A program made the position numbers and the translations under genes. Positions 11,448-21,958 of a stretch of 64,000 nt of DNA are shown here, piece after piece. The DNA comes from Macrosoma leucophasiata (Eukaryota > Arthropoda > Insecta > Lepidoptera > Hedylidae). The notes beneath the pieces are model-generated. The model ran no database searches. It was given only the letters and a program-made list of their open reading frames with translations, and was not told the DNA's origin. The stretch spans positions 20,310,001 to 20,374,000 of the forward strand of contig JAWQUS010000025.1 of assembly GCA_036365455.1 (NCBI GenBank), given 5' to 3'. How positions within the stretch are numbered: position 1 is the first letter of the stretch; the number at the start of each line of letters is the position of its first letter.

Positions 11448-14400
11448 ATGAACCAAAATCCAGCTGAAGTAAAACTTTTGAATAACAAACCATGCGAAGA
11501 TTCTGACCTGGATGTGGAAAAGTACGTATTTTTGTAAATCACGTTACTCAGAGTTGGGTAAACCTACTTATTTATGTAGGACCTTTTTAGAGGTATAATG
11601 AAAAAAAGCAAACATTCAAATGTTATAGGCAGAGGTGTTTTGTTACAATACAATGCCCACTGGCATTTTATTATTTATTTGAAATTATTTATCGAAATTT
11701 TACCAATTTTACATTATATAACTGAGTATATGCTAATGTTACATAATTAGGTATATGCTGTTCATCCCTAACGCAAAATATAGTTACCCATGATATACAT
11801 ACCTAACAGAGGAAGGGGGTGGTTTGGGGGTCGAGGAAACCCTCGTTCCCGGGGCCTATCTGATGTCGGGGGCGTGATCGATAATAGGTACGCAGGGAAA
11901 CTCACTTTAACAACCTGTCGCTCCAGTAACGAGTCACAGGTTGAAGAACAACCGCACTACTAACCAGGCACATACACATTTAAAAATTCAAATTTGAATC
12001 CATCTTCTATTTTACCTCGAATCCGTTACAGCATAACTAACCAGACACATCTAAAATTCAAAATTGAATTCATCTTCTATTTTACCTGGAAATCGTAATG
12101 AAAACATGTTATTATCTGTTTATTACAGAGGTGAAAAGCTGTATGTGACGGCAGACAAACGTGGTGAGAAGGGTGGATGCAAACGGCCACTATGCTGGAC
12201 ACTACTCGGTCTGGTTGTGGCGGCAATCGTCGCCCTCATTGTTTTGGCAGCAAGTGAGTAACATTTTCAAAACAGCTTAGACCTTGGAATGGCATCAAAA
12301 AAGACCACTCTGTTGGATATTCGGAAACATAGTGGCAACAATTGTTGAGTTCATAGTTCTGGCAAAGGCACACCGCGGACACTCCGCCAAAATTCCATTT
12401 TGGTCTCTATTACACAGACATCAATCAGTGACGTGTATTTACACGTGCACCTGTGTGCGTAGCACGTTGACAATACCAAACGTCGCCCATAAGAAAGGAG
12501 GAGGTTGAGTGAGGCGGGTAAATCGGGCGGGACTTCAAAGTGTCCATTCTATACGTAGTATTATTACATACTAGCTTTTGCCCGCGACTTCGTTCGCGTG
12601 GACTTCAGGTTCGTCCCGTCTAGTCTAGTAATAAGTAAGAAATACGGTAACTAAGCACTGCAGAGCCCTAATTTGTACGTGTAACTCCTAACCAAAAAGA
12701 AATCGCTAGTGCCTTGAAAATTCGCAAAACGGACACATCCGTCAAAGACGTCTGCCCTCACGCGTCTATCCGCGTTCGGGTCGCGCACTCAGCGATGAGC
12801 CACTTCTTCCCCACCGCACCTACCCCGCTCCCCCCACGCCCCGTTCGCCTGGCGCCGCTGCCGGTATTTATCACCGAAACGGTATTTATCGACGAAATTG
12901 CTATGACTCTGCATTTTAAATCTGTGATATCTTCGAAAATATTTATTTAATTTACATGCTGTAAAAAGCCATATTGATCTTTATTAAATGCACAATGTAT
13001 TTAAGATACTTAATTGGATAAGGATTAATACTGTATTGTATAATACTTAAAATCGCTTCGTAAATAAGCCATTATTTCTCGTACAAAGTAAAGGATAAAA
13101 AATGGTTATTGTGGGTTATTCCTAAGAGATAAACATATACCATCACGGACTTTTTTGTAGACCTTTTTAAGTTGTACAATACTGTAGTAAATTGTTTTGA
13201 TCTATCTTGTAGGATTCAGTCAGCGTTTGCAATGTAAGCGCAAAAAATGTGTTTTTTCTACGACCTCACATTAAAAACCTCAAAAATTGTAGCCTATGTG
13301 TTATTCTGATGTATAAGCTATAGCCTATGTGTTATTCTGATGTATAAGCTATATTGTGGTAAAGTTTCATTCAAATCCATTCAGTAGTTTTTACGTGAAA
13401 GAGTAACAAACATCCATACATCCATACATACAAACTTTCGCCTTTATAATAGTAGTAGGATTCTCTGGCATAAGTACAGTTAGTAAATGGCTTCAGAGCT
13501 TTAAAGAATGTGGGGAACACTGTTACTGGCTTAAGAACACCAGTATTCATCAGTAGGCAAATCGTCGAAAGTAGCAACGCACCTACATTGATACGCCTAC
13601 TTTATACCCATATTTTCTTACTGGTGGTAGAGCTCTAGTGACGGAGCTCGCGGGCATAGGCACCACCGCATTACCTAATATACTTGCCGCTAAATGGTAG
13701 TGATCAGCACTATCGTGTTCCGGTCAGGTAGTAATGTACGGCTCTGTAATTTTCCGCACAGAGGCATAACGCCTTAGGCCTCAGGAGTGGTAACGCATCT
13801 GCACTTAGACCTTGGTCTTTGTGTGGGTGTCTATAGGCTGCAGTCATCACTTAACATCAATGTGAACTGCATGCTTGTTTGGCACTCTCATTACATAATA
13901 AAAAATTGTAGATACCTATCTGAAGGAGTCGGGACGCGACGACCCCATAGCCCCCTAGTGCGACCCCATCGTACCCTAGTAGAGGAGAATTCTTCCGCCA
14001 GTGCAGTCGGTCAACCGAACAATAGCAGTCAAACCATTCCAAAAGGGCACTAGCAAATCCTTTTTTTTTACGCCCACGGATTCAAGTCCTTAACAGCCAG
14101 TCTTCAGTATTTTTTTTTTCTTCATTTCTTATGATAATGAATATCCACATGGAAGATGACGATGATTGGACGCTTCCATGTGGAATATGATGAGATGGCT
14201 CCAGTAAAGTGATGGGGACTTTACTAGGAGATTTTACGAACTTTTGGAGGCAACATGAAAAATCACTTTTCACTTCATAATATCATTTTCCTGCACCCGT
14301 GAACGTTATCGAATGCTTTATTATAAAAATCCCACCATTTGTACACATAAAAACGCAACTACACACAAATTTCGAAAATAATATCACGCAGCGACACAGC

Positions 14401-17400
14401 TCTTTTCCGCGTTCCTGCCAAAACTCGCACTAGCAAAAATAACAGCGCGGGATGAGCAGCAGCGTCCCGCGATAATTCTACCGCCACTGCGATCACCAAT
14501 CCGCCTGCCAAGCGTGGCGATTGTGGCATATTTTCCCTAGACGCACAACACTGTTGTCAGCATCTTTTGGGAAGGCCTTGTCCAGCAGTGAACGTCTTTA
14601 GACTGGAGTGTTGATGATGATATCTGTAGCTGAAGCTTGAATGCATACGTCTCTTCCTACCCCTTCGAAGAATACTCGCGTGATTTTTTTGTCATAAGTG
14701 GCAAACAAGCATGCAGTTCACATTGATGTTAAGTGATGACTGCAGCCTATAGACACTTACACAAAGGCCAAGATCAAAGTCCAGATGCGTTACCACTCCT
14801 GAGGCCTAAGGTGTTATGTCTCTGTGCCGGAAATTACAGGGTAGTACAAAGTACGTAATTATTAGCCATATTTATAACAAAATTATACAACTAAACATAT
14901 TTTTCTTAAATTCCAGCTGGTATACTATTCACGAACTCACCAACACCCTTGGAGCCATACAACTCGTCAATAAGTTCGGCGCGAGCGCTCGGCGGCATCG
15001 GCCACGTGCACGATCATAACCACGACCACGATCACAGCGCTCACGATCACGACCACAGTGGCCATGACCATAGTGATCACGACCACGCGTCTCATGAGCC
15101 TAGCGCTCCTGACACCCAGAACGATGAGGGACTCGTCGCGTCGGAGGAAAGTGGAGATATGTCTATGTATGGTAAGTTTCACCGACTCTTTAGTCTTCAG
15201 AATCCACCTGCTAGCATGAAAAGTGATGACCCCATACGGCCCCGTAATAACTATCACAGAGACATAACAACTGAGGTCTCAGGAGGTGGCAACGCCTCTG
15301 CATTTTGACCTCTGTCTTTGTGCGGGTGCACTTCACAACTACATGCTGGTTTACCACCTTGATAACATAAAAAAATACATGTAGAAGAGACACGAGAGGT
15401 TTGGCAAAACCGGATAATTCACGACCCGACGACCCGGTTAGTCCAGCGGTGTGAGAAGACCGTTTGTGGGTTCGATCCCCGCACCGAGACAAATATTTAT
15501 TTGTATGGCCTACAGATGTGTTGTATGTACACAACGGTACCCACGATACAGGAGATTAGCGTAATCGGTCCCGCCGTTCTCGAGTTACGCTTAACACATT
15601 TAGCGATTCATTTTTTGCTCTGCCTAACCCGTAAGCGACATTGTGTGAAAAAACATACATACTTTAGAAATTAAAGAAAGAAAAATTTTACTTCGGGCAG
15701 GAATCGAACCTGCGACCTCAGGATAACCGGTCCAGTCGCTTTACCACTAAGCTACCGAAGTACTTCGGTAGTGTCAAAATTTCCGAAGTCAAATTTTTCT
15801 TTCCGTTTTTTCTTTAATTTCTAAAGTTCACTCGCATGTGTTATTGCGAAAAATAAATAGTACAAACATACATACTATCCTTCATGTTGTAATATTAGAT
15901 CTTATACAAAAATCCATTGCTGTTCGTTAGTCTCGCTAAAACTCGAGAACGGCTGGACCGATTTGGCTAACTTTGGTTTTGAATGATTTTTGGAAGTCCA
16001 GAGAAGGTTTAAAAGGTAAGAAAATATGCAGAAATTGAAGGGAAATAGAAAAAACCATAATTTCATTTGCCCATACAAATAGTCCGTATCTATTAACATT
16101 ATTTCATTCCGAGGCAATAATGGCCGAATACTCAAACGTCACTCAATTTTAAGCAAATGTGCGCTATCTCTATCATTTGAACGTGTTTTATAAAGATAGA
16201 AGACTTTTAAGTTCCACTTAGATTTAAGTGACGTTTGAGTATTTGGCCGTAAGAAGTTTGGCCGGGTCAGCTAGTTTTCAATAAAATTTTCATAATCTTC
16301 TTTCCAGTACCCAGAACATTAGAGGGCGAGCTGCGCATCGACAACGAGAACTTTGTGGCCGCACTTCAAGACCACGACAGTGACGAGTACAAAGAGTTCG
16401 CTTCTACGTTCGGTGACGCACTCAAACGGGCTCTGTTCGACAGAAACACCTTGAACAACGGCGACGATGAGGTCAGCGTTGAAGTGGTTCAGATAAGGTG
16501 GGTTTTCAATCTGTTTCTACCTATTTTTTTTTATGTTATGAAAGTGGCAAACAAGCGTGCAGTTCACATTGTTCAGTGATGACTGCAGCCTATAGACACC
16601 CACACAAAGGCCAAGATCAAAATGCAGATGCGTTACCACTCCTGAAGCCTAAGGTGTTATGCCTCTGTGCCGGAAATTACAGGGCCGTACATTACCACCT
16701 GACCGGAATACGATAGTGCTGAACACTACCATTTAGCGGCAAGTATATTAGGTAATGCGGTGGTGCCTACGCCCGCCAGCTCCGTCACTGAAGCTCTACC
16801 ACCAGTAAAAAATGTATTCTAAGTACAGTCAGCTCAAAACATAGTCAAGTTGCCTACGGAAACTTTACACTAGTCTGTTAGCTCGCGACAATGACATAGA
16901 TAAAACAGAGAGTGAGTTTCAATGTTGGCCAGACGAAAGCTAACTCTGCCACGTTTGAAATGAAAAAAGAAAGAAAATAAGCCGAGTCTATACTGCCAGA
17001 GACCGGATGAATAATATATAATTACTGAATAACTATTATGTACATAAAGTAAAAGTAAAACAGATAGAGACAAAGAACTGACAGATAACAGATTAAAAAA
17101 ATCCTCCCTTCCAAAAACTACTTAAAAAAAAGATAAATTTATTCGTCAAAATCAAAGTCAAAGTTATTTACTTAGCAAAGTTCCAAGTGCAGTCAGTACT
17201 GAGAAGAACGCCGCTGCTAAAGAAACTCATTATTTATTTTCAGTTTTTAGAAATATTTTTTTACATAAATCAAAAATTAAGGTACAATTTTGGTTGACTT
17301 TAAAATAAATATGTTTTTAATTTTTTTTAATTCAAATAAAATATTTTCTCCAATTAAAACGTGTTTTTCTTAATTACAGGAGTGGCTCGCTGATTGTCAC

Positions 17401-20400
17401 CTACAGAATACATTGGAAGCCGAAACCGAACAAAACCCCAACAGAAGATCTTCTAACCGCAAATAGCCTTCAGTCTACTCTGGACAATTATCTCTTGAAC
17501 AACAATAGGATGTTGAGCATATACCACGTGGCTGAGGACGCAATGGCTGCAGGACCAGTCCTTGATTTATGCAAAATAAACAACAACGACTGTGAACATA
17601 ATTGCGAATTTGACGACTCCACGCTCGACTTCATTTGTACCTGCCCACCAGGCCTCATGCCGGACATGACAACTCCTAAACTATGTAGACCCATACTGGA
17701 AACATCTGCAGAAGGCCGAAACAATGTAGATAAAGAATTAAAAGTTCTCACTTTTGATGAAGCAAATACCGGAAAGCCGATTCCGGAAGATGAAAAACCA
17801 AATACCGAGTCTGTACATGTCATGAACGATGAAAATACGTTCGATTGGAAAGAAATGCATCATGCTACACCTACGACAACCACAGAAACGAATGCTGATG
17901 TTAACTTCTCACATATATTTGGCCATCAGAACAGCGAAGAACACGAAGAGACTCCAAGTCCTGAACTTGAACCTACGGCAGAGCCCAAACCGGAACCCGA
18001 ACCGACAGCCGAGCCTGCTGCAGAACCAGAACCAGAACCAACAGCCGAACCTAAACCTGAACCAGAACCAACAGCCGAATCTAAACCTGAACCAGAATCA
18101 ACAGCTGAACCGAAACCTGAGCCCGAACCAACGAGCGAGCCCGAACCGAACGCCGAACCAGAGTCGAACGGCGAAACAGAACCGAATGCCGAACCAAAAC
18201 CGACAGCGGAACCAAGTGCGGAACCAGAGCCATCTCCAGAACCTAAAGCAGAAACCGAAGACAAATCCGAACCGAAACCTGAGCCAGAGCCCACGGCGGA
18301 ACCAAATCTCGAACCCACTGCTGAACCGCAGCCCCATACAAAAACAGACACCAAACCGAAATATATTGTCACTCCAGGCGAAATAGAAACTGAAAAACCA
18401 GAACAGGGTGAGCACACAACTTTGATACCTATATCCAATTCAGAAATGAATCATGGTGCAGAATCGCAAGATGAGTCTTATCTACATTCAGAACCAAGCT
18501 CACCCGAACCTATCGAGCCTGAATATTCGGAAATTGAACCAGAACCAACGTCAGAACCGAAAGTCACGACACCCGAATTCGAAGAAATAAGGCCTATTGT
18601 GTCCATTATCGAAAATAAAAGCTCTAACGACGAAATGGTAAATCCCATTGAAACGACCACAGTAAGAATGTCTATTTCAGAACCTAACATTATAAACGAA
18701 CCTTCTTATGAGCATAAACCAGAATTTGTTTCTATTTATGCCGATAACAAAGAAAAAACTAATGAAAATGACGAAACCAAGATTGACAACAACACAACCG
18801 CACCGGATAATGAGTGGCTCAACAATAATAATGAAAATATGAATTCAGAGTCAGATAATGATAGTACTGTAAGCCCCCTTGCTAAAGTAACTAACGAAAT
18901 ACCTACTGACGGTAATTCTTATGTATCAGAGCAAAGATCGTCAAAAACTCTAGATAATGATTTAATGCTTGACACAACTACAACCAAAGATGATGCTAAA
19001 AATAAAAATTCTGATGTCACATTTGATTTAATCACAAAGAAACAGGATGAATCAGTAATGGAAATAACGACTAAAATAAACGAAGTGGAACCTACGGCAG
19101 TGATTCCTTTATCATCTGGCATGGAGGAGAATATTGAAGGAGCAAATGGCATGAATAAAGAAACAACAATGAAACCTAGTACTACAGGTACTCCGGAAAC
19201 TGAACAAGATTCAAAGAGAAATGATGTTACCCCTGAAGAAATTGAAACTAAAACCGAAACTAATATGGAAAATGAAATGTATGACGAAGACAAGTCAGAT
19301 GAACGAAATGATGCAAAGTCGACTTCAGTACCGATTGAGAATGTTACCGAATATTCAATCATTCAACTAAATGTAGGATCAGATAGTGAAAAGAATTTAA
19401 TGGAAGCCATAGACAAAACAAAGCAAGTTAATGACACCATAAATATGACCTCAACGGAAAGCAATATACCTGCCGAAGGCATGGTCACATTTGACGCTAT
19501 CAGCATGCTTTATAACCGTACCTCGAAATCTATTGAAGGTCAAAATAACATTATGCAAGTCACTGAGCCAAATGAAAAAGATAGTGAACAGGCAAAAGAA
19601 TTGACAACAGTATCTGATTGGCTATCCGAAACTGTAACAGAAGTCAATTACAATGACGCAATGAATATTATGGAAAAACACGAAACAACAGAAACATCAG
19701 TAAGTAAAGTAGATGAAATAATGACCAAAAATATCAACGAGGATAATTTTGAGCCAGACTACTTAAATAACATGGGGTCTAGCAATAAAATGCCTGAACA
19801 GGACGAACCTCTGTATGGAATGACCACTGATTATGACAGCGAAGATTCTAGGGTGAAAAGAGTGAATATTGAACAGAAAGAAACTACAACAGCGTCCATG
19901 ATGAAAGAGATTGGAACTGATGATAAAGAAATGACAACTAAAATAAATTCAGCAACTATTATGCCTTTTGAAACCACTACAGTTATTGATTACATTTATA
20001 AAACGGCTGCTAAATCTATAAATGAAAATAATTCAAATGAATCTCAATCCGATATGCTTACACCAATAACAACAACAACGAAACCGGCTCCTGTTTGGGA
20101 GGAATCTGATTCTGAAAAAGAGACCGTAAAAGAATCATCACAAAATGAAACGGGGTCCAGTACTACTGTCCCCAAAGATGAATCAATTTTAACTACAACA
20201 ACATCAACAAATGAACCTAAAGTCGCTTTAGCTGACGGTGAAATGAACGACGACGAAAATCAAAATACAACACAAGTAAATAATCTTAATGTAACTATAT
20301 ACGAAATTTCAAGCCACGGCGGTAACAATACCTCAGCTACAACAAAATCTACAAATTCACAATCCACAGAATACGAAGATCATGAAACAGAAATGAATCC

Positions 20401-21127
20401 CTTCTTACCAGAAGTAGAGAACAATAAAAGTCTAGTTAAAAAACTACAAGAGGGACACGACATCGAACCTACCAATTTAAACGAAACTCAAAATGAAAAC
20501 ACTGAAGAACATAGCACAACTACAGTAACATCTAATGCGGCAAGTAGCACAAATAACGAAACAGCACAAAATAATAGAACACCTCAATCAACTAGTGATA
20601 TACTTGTATCAAAAATAGAACCTGAAACAACTTCTACTACAACCACGTCGACAGAAGCTGACAATTTATTTAATGATCTTCTAAAGAATTCCAACTCTCG
20701 CGAAGATCATGACTTAGAATCTGTAGCGAGTTCAACTATTACACCTTTAGTGGTCATACCAACAACGCCAAAAGAGGAATCAGAAGAAGAGTTGCCGATT
20801 TCGACTTTCTTATTGGACACAGATGATTTAGATGAACCAAAACATTCTAGTGAACATAAGACAGTTGAAAATGATTCAGAAACAGAAGCTTCTCCTGCGC
20901 CTGTCTATGACACAATTAATCAAAAGGTCACTCCCGTTGAAGACAATCAATTCCTAAGTGTAGTTCCCATAAAACCAGAAAAAAATGACGAGAAAGAACT
21001 ATTAAAAAAGAATTACAAAAGTGAAAATATTCAAGAACTTAACTCTATAAGTGATTCGTTAAAAAAGAGTGATAGAAGGACATTAGATGCATCTAATTTG
21101 GATTCAGTAATTAACAATGAAGCGTAG
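11448..21127 (+). CDS. Type II membrane SEA/EGF protein with long acidic mucin-like ectodomain (five exons)
   Basis: Exons that join in phase: 11448-11521, 12129-12253, 14917-15171, 16308-16497 and 17380-21127, giving 1463 aa. All introns have GT/AG ends. Seen in the protein: a cytoplasmic tail of about 45 residues with no signal peptide; a membrane helix at about 47-66 preceded by CKRPLC (positive inside, so type II); a His/Asp/Ser-rich run in exon 3 ([16 protein letters not shown]); a SEA domain in exons 4-5 with GSLIV at about 217-221, matching the G-S-hydrophobic self-cleavage motif; one six-Cys EGF-like domain at about 279-317 (CTCPPG); an imperfect Pro-Glu repeat ([13 protein letters not shown] type) at about 408-535; then roughly 900 acidic Thr/Ser/Asn-rich residues with many N-x-S/T sites. 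The ectodomain ends without anchor. SEA-EGF surface mucins are known; I cannot name an orthologue. A surface, glycocalyx or matrix role is inference. Exon chain confidence is high. Confidence 0.88.
11958..12095. repeat. Short tandem duplication in intron 1
   Basis: About 70 bases are repeated: ACTAACCAGGCACATACACA through TTCTATTTTACCTCGAATCC, and again ACTAACCAGACACATCTAAA through TTCTATTTTACCTGGAAATC. The second copy ends about 35 bases before exon 2, so it lies at the 3' end of intron 1. Confidence 0.75.
12284..12369 (+). pseudogene. Decayed duplicate of the transmembrane exon
   Basis: The frame starting at 12284 reads [20 protein letters not shown], aligning without gaps to exon 2 of the same gene ([21 protein letters not shown]). 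It lies just 30 bases after the exon 2 donor. The nearby AG at 12274-12275 would enter in the wrong phase, a Glu now interrupts the helix, and the donor GTGAGT is absent because a dispersed repeat starts at about 12370. It is therefore a duplicated exon that has lost splice competence. An alternative exon using other sites cannot be fully excluded. Confidence 0.7.
12370..12560. repeat. Dispersed repeat shared with 50683-50860
   Basis: CACCGCGGACACTCCGCC, AAAATTCCAT, TTGGTCTC and GTGTCCATTCTATACGTAGT occur in the same order at 50683-50860. It abuts the duplicated exon remnant and probably removed its donor site. Confidence 0.75.
12573..13465. repeat. Non-LTR retrotransposon-type fragment in intron 2
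   Basis: Starts CTAGCTTTTGCCCGCGACTT and ends with a typical lepidopteran LINE 3' pattern (TTCATTCAAATCCATTCAGT, CATCCATACATCCATACA, CTTTATAATAGTAGTAGGA). A 31-base unit AGCCTATGTGTTATTCTGAT is tandemly repeated at about 13291 and 13322. The open frame at 12714-12950 inside it is not a gene. Confidence 0.6.
13616..13905 (+). repeat. Dispersed repeat A (SINE-like), near full length
   Basis: Starts ACTGGTGGTAGAGCTCTAGT, contains TTGCCGCTAAATGGTAGTG and GGCTGCAGTCATCACTTAAC, and ends in an A-rich tail. Intronic (intron 2). Confidence 0.9.
14083..14402 (-). repeat. Dispersed repeat D, copy 2 (inverted relative to 3347-3672)
   Basis: Complement of the copy at 3347-3672, including AGTAAAGTGATGGGGACTTT, CCCGTGAACGTTATC and AATATCACGCAGCGACAC. 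It contains a 12-bp hairpin (TCCACATGGAAG against CTTCCATGTGGA). Intron 2 of the SEA/EGF gene. Confidence 0.75.
14545..14625 (+). repeat. RTE-type retrotransposon 3' tail remnant
   Basis: GGGAAGGCCTTGTCCAGCAG, TGAACGTCTTTAGACTGG and TGATGATGAT resemble the 3' end of lepidopteran RTE elements (compare GGAGGCCTGTGTTCAGCAG at about 54881 in this window). Confidence 0.5.
14683..14847 (-). repeat. Dispersed repeat A, truncated copy
   Basis: Antisense right half of repeat A: AAGTGGCAAACAAGCATGCA, GTGATGACTGCAGCC and GTGCCGGAAATTACAGGG. It ends about 70 bases before exon 3. Confidence 0.85.
15230..15377 (+). repeat. Repeat A subfamily fragment
   Basis: Diverged version with GGCCCCGTAATAACTATCAC and AGAGACATAACAACTGAGGT in place of the main-family words, followed by the shared CGCCTCTGCATTTTGACCTC and an A-run. 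The same variant appears at 33163, 33594 and 50176, pointing to a distinct subfamily. Confidence 0.65.
15424..15545 (+). repeat. tRNA-derived SINE, copy 1 (partial)
   Basis: tRNA-like head GACGACCCGGTTAGTCCAGC (A-box-like) and GGTTCGATCCCCGCACC (B box and T arm), followed by the SINE body GTATGGCCTACAGAT and CACCCACGATACAGG. Better copies lie at 39841 and 50867. Confidence 0.75.
15640..15765 (-). repeat. tRNA-derived SINE, minus strand
   Basis: Read on the minus strand, ACTTCGG and CCGAAGT make a perfect 7-bp acceptor stem, GCTTAGTGGTAAAGC a perfect D arm, and GCAGGTTCGATTCCTGC a perfect T arm. The anticodon region does not fold into a normal 5-bp stem, and a TTTTTCTTTCTTTAATTTC tail follows, so it is a SINE head or tRNA pseudogene, not a functional tRNA gene. 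Confidence 0.7.
15766..15870 (+). repeat. SINE tail in opposite orientation
   Basis: AAGTCAAATTTTTCTTTCCG, TTTCTTTAATTTCTAAAG and TCGCATGTGTTATTGCG match the 3' tail of the SINE at 38199-38348. It is joined head to head with the preceding minus-strand SINE. Confidence 0.6.
16121..16250. mobile_element. MITE in intron 3
   Basis: Left end GGCCGAATACTCAAACGTCA and right end TGACGTTTGAGTATTTGGCC are inverted repeats with one mismatch over about 22 bases. No coding capacity. The target duplication is not clear. Confidence 0.7.
16522..16811 (-). repeat. Dispersed repeat A, near full length
   Basis: Antisense copy beginning with the T-run (complement of the A tail) and ending at CTCTACCACCAGTAAAAAAT. 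It starts only 25 bases after the donor of exon 4 and lies wholly in intron 4. Confidence 0.9.
17140..17245 (+). repeat. Fragment of the fold-back family at 23347-24174
   Basis: CGTCAAAATCAAAGTCAAAG, ACTTAGCAAAGTTCCAAGTG and CTGAGAAGAACGCCGC correspond to the arms of the large inverted repeat at 23515-23990. Intron 4. Confidence 0.65.
17951..18350 (+). repeat. Pro-Glu coding minisatellite
   Basis: Within exon 5 the units vary around codons for [10 protein letters not shown]. It keeps frame throughout, but its low complexity produces long artificial frames on the other strand. Confidence 0.85.
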
Positions 21128-21605
21128 TGTATGCTTAAACTTTTAGATATAAGTCTGTACATTACTACTTATTTTCCTGTGATTACGCCCAATATTTTGA
21201 AATACAACAGACTAATAAATAACCATACCAATGTATGTAATTGCACAAGCCATATAATTTGGACATTCAAATTCGTTATGATTACTAAAAACCGTGAGCT
21301 TACTAATGCTACTAAAGATCTTATTAATAATTAACTGTTAATATAAACACTTCGTTTGTTAGACTAGTCAAATTAGAGAAAGTCATCATCATTATGAGGA
21401 TTTTAGATTTTATTTATTGCTTCAAATACTAAGATGCATACACGGCCAAAAATTGTATCAACATCATTGTTTTAAACTTTATTTTAGTACTTTGCAGGAA
21501 TAACTGAGAATAATGTCCTATTTTTTTAATTGTTACCATAGATAAATGTATATTATGTTATTTTAATCTAAATTATCTCTTGATCGGTCATTTCAAGATG
21601 ATGAG

Positions 21606-21611
21606 AATAAA
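21606..21611 (+). terminator. Candidate poly(A) signal of the SEA/EGF gene
   Basis: AATAAA in GAGAATAAAATAT, about 480 bases after the stop. Further AATAAA hexamers at about 21683 and 21834 are alternatives. Confidence 0.4.
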
Positions 21612-21865
21612 ATATTTTATATATTTTGTTGCCTTGTGATGAAACTTCCTGCCATGCCGTAATGTGATACTTAATTACGGATAAATAAAGACATTCCATT
21701 CGTACATAAAAATATATTCTTAGTGATATTTAGCAGAAGTGAGGTCTGATTGTAAAATAATAATTATTGTAGTATTTGTTAACTAAGATATATTTTGTAT
21801 AATATGGTTGAAACTGTAAAGAAATATGTTGTAAATAAATCTAAAGTTAATAATACTTTTTGCAT

Positions 21866-21871
21866 TTTATT
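21866..21871 (-). terminator. Candidate poly(A) signal of the zinc-finger gene
   Basis: TTTATT on the plus strand (AATAAA on minus), 88 bases beyond the minus-strand stop codon. Close to the last plus-strand AATAAA, so the two 3' UTRs may overlap. Confidence 0.45.
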
Positions 21872-21958
21872 TAACAATAAACTTGATGGCACAATAAAGT
21901 CAATATTTATATCATACACGAAAGAAATTGCATTAATAAATAGAATATGCGATTAGTG

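Larger units (their letters stand above)
21128..21958. other. Convergent 3' UTR region
   Basis: Lies between the stop of the SEA/EGF gene (21125-21127) and the stop of the zinc-finger gene (21959-21961, minus). It contains polyadenylation signals for both strands and no other gene. Confidence 0.7.

Noticed and set aside
13787..14053. Frames reading [18 protein letters not shown] (also at 35749 and 50360)
   Set aside because: The same peptide appears at every repeat A copy, so it is translation of a repeat, not a gene family.
15693..15766. Possible functional tRNA gene on the minus strand
   Set aside because: No regular anticodon stem; SINE tail follows.
17926..18438. 170-codon Gly/Ser-rich frame on the minus strand and 185-codon frame on the plus strand over the same region
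   Set aside because: They are off-frame readings of the Pro-Glu coding repeat of the SEA/EGF gene; the low-complexity codons lack stops in several frames.
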